64,000 nucleotides of DNA from an uncultured Alphaproteobacteria bacterium. Its GTDB lineage: Bacteria > Pseudomonadota > Alphaproteobacteria > HIMB59. The position numbers were made by a program, and so were the translations under genes. Below are positions 12,301 through 18,335 of this stretch, in pieces (positions within the stretch are counted from its first letter, which is position 1; each line of letters begins with the position of its first letter). Where the stretch lies: assembly GCA_902530745.1 (NCBI GenBank), contig CACABO010000002.1, forward strand, positions 98,695 through 162,694. The letters run 5' to 3'. The notes beneath the pieces are model-generated. The model was not told the DNA's origin. It saw only the letters and a program-made list of their open reading frames with translations, and searched no databases.

Positions 12301-15300
12301 CAATTACAGTGAACGGCGCTAATGATGCGCCTGTCGCAAGAAATGATACGGGCACTGTTGAAGAAGACGCCACGTTGACGGTTAGTGATGGAGATAATGC
12401 CAATGTTGTGAGCGCCGCTTCTGTAGTCGACTCAACATATATTGCTGCGAATACGCAGGCAAGAGGCCCGCAAGGATTTAGGTTTAATAACGATGGAACC
12501 AAGATGTTTGTTGTGGGTAATAATACTGACGCTGTCAGCGAATACACTCTCTCTACTGCCTTTGATATCTCAACAGCATCTTTCGTTGATAATTTTGATT
12601 TTAGTAGTCAGGAATCCTCTCCTCGAGATCTTGCATTTAACACTGATGGTACAAAAATGTTTATTTTGGGTGTGGATGGCGATGATGTGACTGAATACAC
12701 TCTCTCTACAGCCTTTGATGCATCCACCGCTTCTCATGTAAGTGGAGGAGAATTTGATATCTCTTCTCAGGACAATTTTGGCACCGGTTTATCATTCAAC
12801 GGTGATGGTACTAAGATGTTCATATCTGGCAATGACGATGATGATGTAAACGAATACACCCTATCAACTGCATTTGATGTATCGACAGCCTCTTTTGTTG
12901 ATAGTTTTTCAGTTTCTAGTCAAGACACTCACATTCAAGGCCTTACATTTAATCCTAATGGTACTAAAATGTATCTAGTTGGAGATCAAGGTAATGACAT
13001 CAATGAGTATGATTTAACCTTACCTTTTGATGTTTCCACTGCTTCTTTTGTTGGAGCTTTGGACGTGAGTTCTCAAGATACATCTCCAAAAGCAGTTGGT
13101 TTTAATCATGATGGTACTAAATTATTTGTTTTAGGTAACGATAATGGAAAAGTTTTTGAGTACACATTAACCACTCCATTTAGTTTAATTAATATTGATG
13201 GCGAGCATTCCGGAGATGTAATCGATACAAGTAATACAAGCTCTTATGATACTGACGTTGATGTGGAGACATTAACTGTATCTGCCGTTAGGGTGGGTAA
13301 CTCTGAGGGGTCTGGTACTGCTGGTACTGTCGGCTCTGCTCTAACGGGCACTTATGGTCAGCTAACACTGAATGCTAATGGCTCTTACACTTATGTAGCA
13401 AATCAATCTGCTGCAGACGATCTAGACGCAGGTGACATCGTTTACGATTACTTTAATTATACGGTTACTGATGGCAATGAAACAGACATAGCGGTTATTA
13501 CGATTACAGTAGTTGGTGTGAACGATACTCCAGTTGCTGTAAACGACACAGATAGTGTTAACGAGGATGCGACAGTTACCAAAACAGGTTCACAAGATGA
13601 CGCTCTTTACGATGACACTGATGCGGATGACTCAGACGCTTTGACAGTCACTGCAATCGCGCCTAGTGGTGGTTCTACATCGACTGTTTCTGAAGGCAGC
13701 ACTTATGCAAGTGGAGGCACAACAGTAACAGGAACTTACGGTACTTTGACTATCGGTGCTGATGGCTCTTATACATACACAGCAGATCAAGCAGCAGCTG
13801 ATGCATTGGATGCTGGTGATACCGAAGATGATGTCTTTACTTACACAGTTTCAGATGGTGCAAATACCACGACAGCAACTATTACCATTACCGTGACTGG
13901 TATAAATGATGACCCAGTTGCTCAAAATGATGTGGGTGTGATTGCAGAAGATAGTACTTTAACCGTTGCAAATGGGGCTAACGCTAATGAGACTGATGAC
14001 TCTGGCAGCACGTATGACGCAACTGGTGAGCACTCAGGTGATGTTATTGACACTAGCTCCAGCTCTCATACAGATAGTGATCCTGACGCATCTGCTAGCT
14101 TAACTATAACCCATATTAAAAAAAGCGGTGGTTCTAATTCTACTGTTTCCTCTGGCAGTTCTTACGACAGCAGCGGTACATCCGTCATAGGTGATTATGG
14201 AACTTTAACTATTGGTGCTGATGGATCGTATACTTATGCTGCTACCAAAGATGCTACAGATGCTTTAGATAAAGGTGACGAGGTAACGGATGTTTTTACC
14301 TACACACTCTCTGACGGCACCGAGTCCACTACTGCAAATATTACAATTACAGTTATTGGAATTAATGACACTCCAACCGCTGTTAATGATACGGATAGTG
14401 TTAATGAGGATGCGACCGTCATAAAGACAGGCGCTCAGGATGATGTTCTTAAAGATGATACCGATCCTGACGAAAGTCCAAGTTTATTTGTAACAAATAT
14501 TTCTCATACCAATGGTAATAGTGGAACTGTCGCCACTAGTAGCACTTACGAGAGTAATGGCACAACCATCGTAGGTACCTATGGTACTCTTACAATTGGT
14601 GCTGATGGATCTTATACTTACACTGCTGATCAAGATGCAGCAGATAGTATCGCAAGTGGCTCTAGTGAAACAGATGTATTTACTTATACGATATCTGACG
14701 GTAACGGCGGTACTGACACCGCTACTCTGACTATTACGATCAATGGTCAAAACAATGAAGTTGTCGCTGTTAACGATACAGGCGCTGTCGATGCCGGAAG
14801 CACTCTCTCTAAAGGTGTGATATCCGCAGGTGTAATAGAGAATGATACAGACAGTGGTGAGGATGCAAATACAAAGGGAGCAACTACTGTAACTGAAATT
14901 CGAACAGGCCAAGAGAGCGCAACTGGAACAAGTGGAACGGTTGGCTCAACACTAGTTGGGACTTACGGAACCTTAACATTAAACTCTGATGGAACCTATA
15001 CTTATACTGCTACAACAGATGCTGCGAAAGCTTTAGCACCAACCGAAACTGCAGATGACTATTTTACATACACCATTTCAAATGGAACCAGTACTGATAC
15101 TGGGCAAATAACAATAACAGTAACAGGAATTAATGATGCTCCTACTTCAACTAGTCCTCCAACATTTTATGGTGCCGAAAATGAAAGAATAATTATTCAA
15201 GCGAAAACCTTTTTTGATGACCCTGATCCTAGAACTGGAGCATATGGTACATACGGGACCTTAACTTATGCAACTAGCGGACTGCCATCAGGCCTAAGAA

Positions 15301-16307
15301 TTAATGATGCTGGAAGAATTGTTGGAAGACTTCCAGAGGGAACCTATACCTTTACCGTAACTGCAACTGATGGTGGTAATCTCTCTACCCAACAAACTTT
15401 TACTCTTATTATTGGCAAGGCTGGAGGGCCAGATAAACCAAAGCCTCCTCCAATTCGTGTCACTCCTAAAACTTTTGACGATGCTGTAGCAAATAAAATA
15501 GTCGTCTTCCAAGATGCTCCTGAACAAGTCGATTTACAAATGGAAGTTATAGAGGTTGGAAGTTCACTGGAATCTATCGTTAAAGAATATTCATTTAATG
15601 GAGGAATGAAAGTAATCGATGTTGCAGTTGAAGATTTAAATATTGATCAAAGTGGTAGACCAGGAATTAATGAGAATACAATTTTAGGTTTTGCTATCGG
15701 AGATGACTACAGACTAAATGTTAAACAATACACAGGGACATTAGAGGACGGTTCTGAACTTCCAAACTGGATACGTGTTGATCCTTCAACTGGTCAGACA
15801 ATTGTCCAGTTTCCTGAGAACGTTTATTCAGTTGATGTAAAAGTAATTGCCATTGACTCAGATAATACAACTAGAGAAATTAATGTTACACTTGATAAGA
15901 ACATTGTAAGCAGAGACTCAACCTTAAAGCGTGACCTAGAGCCTTTTATTGATCGAAGCACAGCTTTAAAAACAGAAGTGACTGTAGATGATAAAGGCCA
16001 AATAATATTGGAGTCAAATGATGAGTCTGGAGAAGATCAAATCACAAATGATGTTCTTAATCCAAATGACACAACCAATGATGACAGTCAAACTTCAGAC
16101 CCAAATAATCAATCTAACCTAGATAATGTACCAGTTTTACCTGAAATTACTGAGGAATCGCCCACTCAAGACAATCTAGCATTGAACTCCCAAAATCCTG
16201 ACTTAGAAGAAAAAGTTGTAAAGTTTGCTTCTCTTCAAGATCAAATCGATTTAGAATTTGAGGAACATGAAAACTATGGTGATAAAATCCTTAAAGTATC
16301 TGGCTAA
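3378..16307 (+). CDS. Giant LEPR/DUF4347/VCBS-repeat surface protein with three nested beta-propellers
   Basis: About 4,309 aa, uninterrupted. I choose TTG 3378 because GAGGA lies 9 bases upstream and the product then starts shortly before the LEPR-type motif LEPRIMFDGAA; the track start (TTG 3303) sits inside the operator. There is no Sec signal peptide. Order: LEPR motif; DUF4347 domain (~65-225) with HIIGH (His117, His121) and FYGCNLA (Cys164); ~220 aa of unknown fold; 19 VCBS-type repeats of ~95-130 aa (core GTYGTLTIGADGSYTY); three five-unit propeller-like inserts; a He_PIG/cadherin-like domain (~3926-4014), a second cadherin-like segment (LPNWIRVDPSTG), and a D/N/E-rich tail. No RTX nonapeptides, LPXTG or autotransporter barrel. 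Likely a secreted or surface adhesin (inference from VCBS/cadherin-like families). It overlaps the next HlyD gene and heads the export operon. Confidence 0.9.
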   Translation: MVKDNKNYPQLHIQLLEPRIMFDGAAIYTASEALDILGEQQSIQVDEKSLSSDLNPIIENSNSRKEIVFIDSGVDNYQTIVDAIDSSKSIFLIDSNENGFEKMQNVLQGQSDVDAVHIIGHASAGQVVLGNSILNADTINSFSNTLQSIGNSLTQDGDLLFYGCNLAQGEQGKLLIQQIGNITQADIAASDNVTGKDGDWLLEVEKGIIEAKSLEVNHYDSNLVSLTGVSSSFGFVVESGTNLRAGQNAANTASNASTVSDGSKPFVVALERENVTTGSYTFYKQSLTGSGFEESNNGTDTGQSISSNTTTETASSSNQFNVYYIMATESSGRNTVRSITFDNEIKGVWFNMENIIENSTVDKDGATYHTISQHGSGNKNAFSTENLRTNWGTNITLSSKPVVNGQSYKSDWFGVDTDSNTLYVGFNNNSKHGDIIRVFTGAGGSPPVATNDTDSVNEDATVTKTSSQNDVLNDDSDADGDTITVTQIKPNGGSNSAVSSGSSYNSSGTTVTGSYGQLTIGADGSYTYTANQALADPLDAGTGGNASDTATDVFVYTISDGNGGTDTATITITITGVNDAPAAVNDFGAVTEDLTITINDDESGNLSGSEYNTHDEHSGDILSNDDDDDASPTHTVTAVRIGSTAGSGTAGTVGSALTGTYGQLTLNANGSYSYTANQDAADALDVGDTVSDYFNYTMDDEHDATSTAVIRIYVLGANDTPVARNDEGLITEGGTLTVSDGDNANESGGTYDSTGEHTGDVIHTSLAGSKDTDADTSATLTVSAIRTGQESGSGTSGTVGSSLTGTYGALTISSNGSYSYTANNSISGLGSGSSVIDYFTYTVTDEHGAFDTAQLKITVLGAANTKPVARDDVGVILEDGTLTVNDGDNANETSDSGTTYNATGEHSGDVINTSSTTHYDTDADGDTLIVSEVRTGNTEDAGTAGTIGSALTGTYGQLTLNANGSYTYVANQTAADALDDGDIVYDYFNYTVDDQTGATNDEDHGLITITVIGINDDPVAQDDVGVIVEGSTLTVANGDNANETNDSGSTFNATGEHSGDVIDTSSSSHTDSDEDASATLSISHIKLSGGSNSTVASGSSYNSNGTQIVGTYGTLTIGADGSYTYAATTAAADALDTDESGTDTFVYTLKDDQDAITTANLTITVLGANDAPVARNDTGTIVEDGTLTVNDGDGTSTISGASLVDGTSVRTEENDPRGLAFNNDGTKMFILGFTGQDVTEYTLSTAFDASTATYVSGGELDISSQESEPSGIEFNNDGTKLFIVGTSGDDVTEYTLSTAFDVSTASHVSGGEKDLSSQDLRPRDLTFNSDGTKMIVVGDAGETIEEYNLSTAYDVSTASHDSSLDVSGQEQTPAAIEFSPDGKKMFVLGYTGDDVNQYTLSTGFDISTASHDGAFDISSQETNPRGLAFNNDGTKMFLVGGSEDKVFEYTLTTPFNLIAVSGEHTGDVIDTANTSTYDTDVDVETLTVTAVRLGSSEGSGTAGTVGSALTGTYGQLTLNSNGSYTYVANQTAADNLDAGDVVTDSFNYTVSDGTATDIAVITITVIGINDAPSAQNDVGVIVEDSTLTVTNGANATLTGTYDATGENSGDLIDTSSSSHTDSDLDTSASLSITQIKKENGSNSAVASGSSYNSSGTQVTGTYGTLTIGADGSYTYAATADAADALDVGESATDTFVYTLSDGTTTTTAELTITILGANDAPVAADDYGAINENATLTVADGDNQYFTANQRYDDTGEHSGDVINTTYTGTDTDVDGDTLTVSAVRTGGTEDAGTAGTVGSALTGTYGQLTLNSNGSYTYVANQAAAEALDVGDTVTDSFNYTVTDGALTDTAVIEIKVFGRNDVPVAQNDTGVVNEDATLTVANGDNATAVTSVSLVRTVNITSQETYPRDVTFNNDGTKMFVIGANGDAVDEWTLSTAYDTSTLSYVGNFSISSKDSLPWGVSFNNDGTKMFVSGDSSNGIHEYNLSTAFTVSSASFDSTFSLSSQDSQPAGHAFNNDGTKLFVVGRNGNDVSEYTLSTGFDISTASYVDSFSVSSQETDPRNIEFNLDGTKMFLIGSSSESINEYDLSTGFDVSTATYHGAASIGENAGIAFNSSGTKVYIAQGGGTGVVKEYDLVSPFHVVDINGEHTGDVIDTTSASNKDSDADASASLSVSQIKKNGGSNSAVSSGSSYNSNGTSVTGTYGTLTIGADGSYTYAATADAADGIATGETETDVFVYTLTDGTDTTTANITITIIGVNDSPTAQNDEGVIMEGNTLTVANGSNANVSGSYDATGEHSGDVLDTTSSSHKDSDPDTSDTLTITYIKKDGGSNSAVSSGSSYNSSGTAVTGAYGTLTIGADGSYKYVAQSDISGFDAGETLTDTFTYTVSDGIVTTTANIVITLLGDDGNTNNAPVARDDVGVIVEDGTLTVIDGANANETNDSGSTFNATGEHSGDVINTSSTTHYDTDADSDTITITQIRTSSGSDSAVSSGSSYNSSGTSVTGTYGTLTIGADGSYTYVADQAAADALDLNDTATDTFIYTITDDASSPRSPLTDSATLTITVLGINDTPTPVNDTDSVNEDGTVTKTGSQDDVLTDDTDPDESPTLTVTAIEPSGGSSSNVSSGSTYDSSGTSVTGTYGTLTIGADGSYTYTADQAAADALDAGDTEDDVFTYTVTDENGATATATITITVTGINDTPVAQNDVGVIEEDATLTVANGDNANETDDSGSTYNATGEHSGDVINTSSSTHEDSDADASASLSVSQIKKDGGSDSAVSSGSSYNSNGTSVTGTYGTLTIGADGSYTYVADQAAADALDLNDNVTDTFVYTLSDGTASTTANIVITVIGVNDTPVAVNDTDVVTENQTVTKTGAQDDVLNDDTDADESATLTVTAIQPSGGSSSNVSSGSTYDSSGTSVTGTYGTLTIGADGSYTYTADQAAADALDDTETATDTFTYTVTDENGATATATITITVNGANDAPVARNDTGTVEEDATLTVSDGDNANVVSAASVVDSTYIAANTQARGPQGFRFNNDGTKMFVVGNNTDAVSEYTLSTAFDISTASFVDNFDFSSQESSPRDLAFNTDGTKMFILGVDGDDVTEYTLSTAFDASTASHVSGGEFDISSQDNFGTGLSFNGDGTKMFISGNDDDDVNEYTLSTAFDVSTASFVDSFSVSSQDTHIQGLTFNPNGTKMYLVGDQGNDINEYDLTLPFDVSTASFVGALDVSSQDTSPKAVGFNHDGTKLFVLGNDNGKVFEYTLTTPFSLINIDGEHSGDVIDTSNTSSYDTDVDVETLTVSAVRVGNSEGSGTAGTVGSALTGTYGQLTLNANGSYTYVANQSAADDLDAGDIVYDYFNYTVTDGNETDIAVITITVVGVNDTPVAVNDTDSVNEDATVTKTGSQDDALYDDTDADDSDALTVTAIAPSGGSTSTVSEGSTYASGGTTVTGTYGTLTIGADGSYTYTADQAAADALDAGDTEDDVFTYTVSDGANTTTATITITVTGINDDPVAQNDVGVIAEDSTLTVANGANANETDDSGSTYDATGEHSGDVIDTSSSSHTDSDPDASASLTITHIKKSGGSNSTVSSGSSYDSSGTSVIGDYGTLTIGADGSYTYAATKDATDALDKGDEVTDVFTYTLSDGTESTTANITITVIGINDTPTAVNDTDSVNEDATVIKTGAQDDVLKDDTDPDESPSLFVTNISHTNGNSGTVATSSTYESNGTTIVGTYGTLTIGADGSYTYTADQDAADSIASGSSETDVFTYTISDGNGGTDTATLTITINGQNNEVVAVNDTGAVDAGSTLSKGVISAGVIENDTDSGEDANTKGATTVTEIRTGQESATGTSGTVGSTLVGTYGTLTLNSDGTYTYTATTDAAKALAPTETADDYFTYTISNGTSTDTGQITITVTGINDAPTSTSPPTFYGAENERIIIQAKTFFDDPDPRTGAYGTYGTLTYATSGLPSGLRINDAGRIVGRLPEGTYTFTVTATDGGNLSTQQTFTLIIGKAGGPDKPKPPPIRVTPKTFDDAVANKIVVFQDAPEQVDLQMEVIEVGSSLESIVKEYSFNGGMKVIDVAVEDLNIDQSGRPGINENTILGFAIGDDYRLNVKQYTGTLEDGSELPNWIRVDPSTGQTIVQFPENVYSVDVKVIAIDSDNTTREINVTLDKNIVSRDSTLKRDLEPFIDRSTALKTEVTVDDKGQIILESNDESGEDQITNDVLNPNDTTNDDSQTSDPNNQSNLDNVPVLPEITEESPTQDNLALNSQNPDLEEKVVKFASLQDQIDLEFEEHENYGDKILKVSG
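6960..7758 (+). repeat. Five-unit beta-propeller-like insert 1 (in VCBS unit 6)
   Basis: Five ~49-aa units with the pattern FNNDGTKMF(I/V)xG ... D(D/V)xEYTLSTAFDxSTAS ... DISSQ. The pattern resembles YVTN/NHL-type propeller blades (phenylalanine-asparagine-x-D-G turn followed by two strands). It is inserted between the TLTVNDGDG strand and the GEHTGDVIDT strand of a VCBS unit, so the host domain continues after it. Confidence 0.75.
9043..9819 (+). repeat. Five-unit beta-propeller-like insert 2 (in VCBS unit 9)
   Basis: Same ~49-aa repeat as insert 1, again five units (YPRDVTFNNDG, LPWGVSFNNDG, QPAGHAFNNDG, DPRNIEFNLDG, NAGIAFNSSG). The last unit is the most divergent. It interrupts a VCBS unit at the same loop, between TLTVANGDN and NGEHTGDVIDT. 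Confidence 0.75.
12402..13198 (+). repeat. Five-unit beta-propeller-like insert 3 (in VCBS unit 15)
   Basis: Five units (GPQGFRFNNDG, SPRDLAFNTDG, FGTGLSFNGDG, HIQGLTFNPNG, SPKAVGFNHDG), inserted at the identical loop, between TLTVSDGDN and DGEHSGDVIDT. The closing unit (KVFEYTLTTPF) is nearly the same as that of insert 1, so the three inserts share ancestry. Confidence 0.75.
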
Positions 16308-17004
16308 GACAGCTGTCTTAATTATTTTAATGCTCTCTTATGCTAAAGCTGAAGTTAGAGAGTCAAGAGCATTAGTTGTAGCCTCGCAAGAAGCTATTCT
16401 TTCTAGCGAGCTTGCTGCTCGAATAGAAAACATTGCTGTAAAAGAAATGCAAAGATTTAAAAAAGGGGATTTATTAATTCAATTTGATTGTAGTTTATAT
16501 GAAGCCCAAAAGGATGTCGTCAGCGCAAACGCTAATAGTGCTTTAATAAAATTAAAGAGTGACGAACAAATGCTTCAAATGAGATCAATCGGTAAATATG
16601 AATTAGAACTATCAATATCAGAATATGAAAAAGCAAAATCAGAACTACGCATTGCTGAATTAAACGTTGAGAGGTGTCAGATAAAAGCACCCTTTGATGG
16701 AGCAGTAGAAGAGGTTGTTGTTAACACGTTTGAAACAATCCAGCCTCAAGTAGAATTAATGAAAATCATCCAAACAGAAGTTTTAGAATTAGAGATGGTA
16801 GTTTCTAGTGAATGGATTTCTTGGTTAAAGATAGGACATCCCATTAAAGTTTATATTGATGAAATTCAAAAAGAATTTAATGCCACCATTAGTGGTATCG
16901 GTGCAAATGTAGATGCAGTTAGTCAAACTATACAACTCAAAGGCACCATCACGGACACCAGCCCTGCCCTTCTGCCAGGTATGAGTGGTCGCGTTGTATT
17001 TTGA
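16267..17004 (+). CDS. Periplasmic adaptor subunit (HlyD/RND-MFP family)
   Basis: About 245 aa with an N-terminal signal (AVLIILMLSYAKA then EVRES), a lipoyl-like half (LAARIENIAVKEMQRFKKGDLL), a short helical hairpin, the second lipoyl half (CQIKAPFDGAVEEVVVNTFE) and a beta-barrel ending with LLPGMSGRVVF. This is the membrane-fusion/adaptor architecture that links an inner-membrane pump to TolC. The start is ATG 16267 or 16276; GAGG at 16260 is closer to the usual distance for 16276. It overlaps the end of the giant gene by ~40 bases in another frame, implying tight co-expression. At ~245 aa it is short for the family (usually 330-400). No RND pump gene is nearby, so it most likely works with the next two products. 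Confidence 0.85.
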   Translation: MKTMVIKSLKYLAKTAVLIILMLSYAKAEVRESRALVVASQEAILSSELAARIENIAVKEMQRFKKGDLLIQFDCSLYEAQKDVVSANANSALIKLKSDEQMLQMRSIGKYELELSISEYEKAKSELRIAELNVERCQIKAPFDGAVEEVVVNTFETIQPQVELMKIIQTEVLELEMVVSSEWISWLKIGHPIKVYIDEIQKEFNATISGIGANVDAVSQTIQLKGTITDTSPALLPGMSGRVVF

Positions 17005-18335
17005 GTGAAGACCAATTAAATCGATTATCTAGAATTTTCTCTTTTGAGAAAAAGTTACGTGATGCTCAATCTTTTGTTGAAATAAGGTACACAGTCACCA
17101 ATGAACTGAGAAGTATCGCCCCATTTATGTATGCTTTTTTTGGGTCTTGGACAAAACCAAATAGCTTTAAAATTGAGGCAATCTCAGATATTGCAGTAGT
17201 TGAGCAAACGTCTGCCACTACCACACTCGCTCAAAAAATCATTCGACAAAAATTACAAGAGGGCTCTCCTGAAACCCATCCCTTTTCTTTAGGTAAAGAC
17301 GCATTGGTCCCCGCTAAAGGGGAAAGCCCTCTACCCGATCAATTTTTATGGATTCCATGCTTTTCAACACAAAAAGGACCACAGGCTGTTTTATTATTAG
17401 TAAGAGACGAAAGTTGGACGGAACAAGAAATAGAATATATCCGACATTTAAGTAATTCCGTTGGACATGCAATGGGATCACTAAAGGAGAATAACTTTTT
17501 TGAAAGTGCCGCTAAATTAATTCGCAAGACATGGTTTCAATTTTTTGTGGTCGCTGGAATAGTCGCGAGCATGTTTTATCCTGTGTCTATGTCAACAATT
17601 GGACAGGCTGAAATAGCTCCTAAAGATCCAAATATTATTAATGCACCAATAGATGGAGTTATTAAAGAGGTGTATGTTGAAAATAATGATGAAGTGAATT
17701 TAGAAACCCCGTTGTTAGAATTTGAAAAAACTCAACTACAAAACGACTATGATCTAGCCTTTCAAGAATTACAGGTAATCGAAACTGAGTTACTTCAAGC
17801 CAGACAATCTTCGTTCCAAAGCAAAGAGGATAAGGCTTTGGTGAGCCAGCTCGAAAGTAAAATAAAACTAGCACAAGAAACCCTCAATTATCAAAAAATA
17901 CTATTAGACAGATCAACTATTTACTCCCCTGCTGAGGGGGTAGCCGTTTTACAAGATAAATCGATGCTTATCGGCAAACCCTATAACATTGGCGAAAACA
18001 TTATGGTTGTTGCTAATCCCTCATTAGTGGAAGTTAACATTTTCATGCCAGTAAAAGACTCCATTACAATTAAAAAAGATGCCAATATAAATGTTTTTTT
18101 GGACTCTGATCCTATGAATGTTATCAAGGCTAAAGTTACAAAATTTTCATATGAGCCTGAAATTGTAACTCAAAACCTTCTTGCTTATCGGGTAACCGCG
18201 GAGCTAATTGACAATGATACCCCACCTAGAATAGGGCTTAGAGGCACTGCAAAGATTTTTGGTGAGGAAGTAAAATTATTTTTCTTTTTATTTCGAAAGC
18301 CAATTATTTTTGTCAGACAGACACTTGGCTTATAA
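17001..18335 (+). CDS. GAF domain - transmembrane - HlyD-type adaptor fusion
   Basis: 444 aa. The TTG start overlaps the previous stop (TTGA). Residues ~10-165 look like a cytoplasmic GAF-type sensory domain (FFGSWTK, IPCFSTQKGPQAVLLLV, IEYIRHLSNSVGHAM). One membrane segment follows (~177-197, FFVVAGIVASMFYPVSM). The periplasmic part is a HlyD adaptor: lipoyl half (INAPIDGVIKEVYVENNDEV), coiled coil (~240-310), second half (DRSTIYSPAEGVAVL), beta-barrel, and a hydrophobic basic tail (LFFFLFRKPIIFVRQTLGL). HlyD proteins rarely carry a cytoplasmic ligand-binding domain; here it could gate export in response to a cellular signal (inference). Its ligand cannot be told from sequence. It is adjacent to, and surely co-transcribed with, the M50-HlyD gene. 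Confidence 0.82.
   Translation: MSEDQLNRLSRIFSFEKKLRDAQSFVEIRYTVTNELRSIAPFMYAFFGSWTKPNSFKIEAISDIAVVEQTSATTTLAQKIIRQKLQEGSPETHPFSLGKDALVPAKGESPLPDQFLWIPCFSTQKGPQAVLLLVRDESWTEQEIEYIRHLSNSVGHAMGSLKENNFFESAAKLIRKTWFQFFVVAGIVASMFYPVSMSTIGQAEIAPKDPNIINAPIDGVIKEVYVENNDEVNLETPLLEFEKTQLQNDYDLAFQELQVIETELLQARQSSFQSKEDKALVSQLESKIKLAQETLNYQKILLDRSTIYSPAEGVAVLQDKSMLIGKPYNIGENIMVVANPSLVEVNIFMPVKDSITIKKDANINVFLDSDPMNVIKAKVTKFSYEPEIVTQNLLAYRVTAELIDNDTPPRIGLRGTAKIFGEEVKLFFFLFRKPIIFVRQTLGL

Larger units (their letters stand above)
4714..15135 (+). repeat. 19 in-frame VCBS-type repeats within the giant gene
   Basis: Counting the core strand pair G-x-YG-x-LT-(I/L)-x-x-x-G-(S/T)-Y gives 19 units. Two flavours alternate: a long form with the loop GEHSGDVIDT after a TLTVxxGxN segment, and a short form with VTKTGSQDDVL. 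Some stretches are identical at the DNA level between distant units, for example 11334-11410 versus 13767-13843 (77 bases) and 6510-6563 versus 10704-10757 (54 bases), which suggests recent duplication or gene conversion. Confidence 0.85.

Noticed and set aside
4714-15135. CRISPR-like or other non-coding repeat array
   Set aside because: Repeats are in frame, ~300 bases and diverged mainly at silent sites; they encode protein domains.
3378-16307. Canonical RTX adhesin exported by a type I ABC system
   Set aside because: No GGxGxDxLx nonapeptides and no T1SS-type C-terminal signal were seen, and no ABC exporter gene is in the locus.
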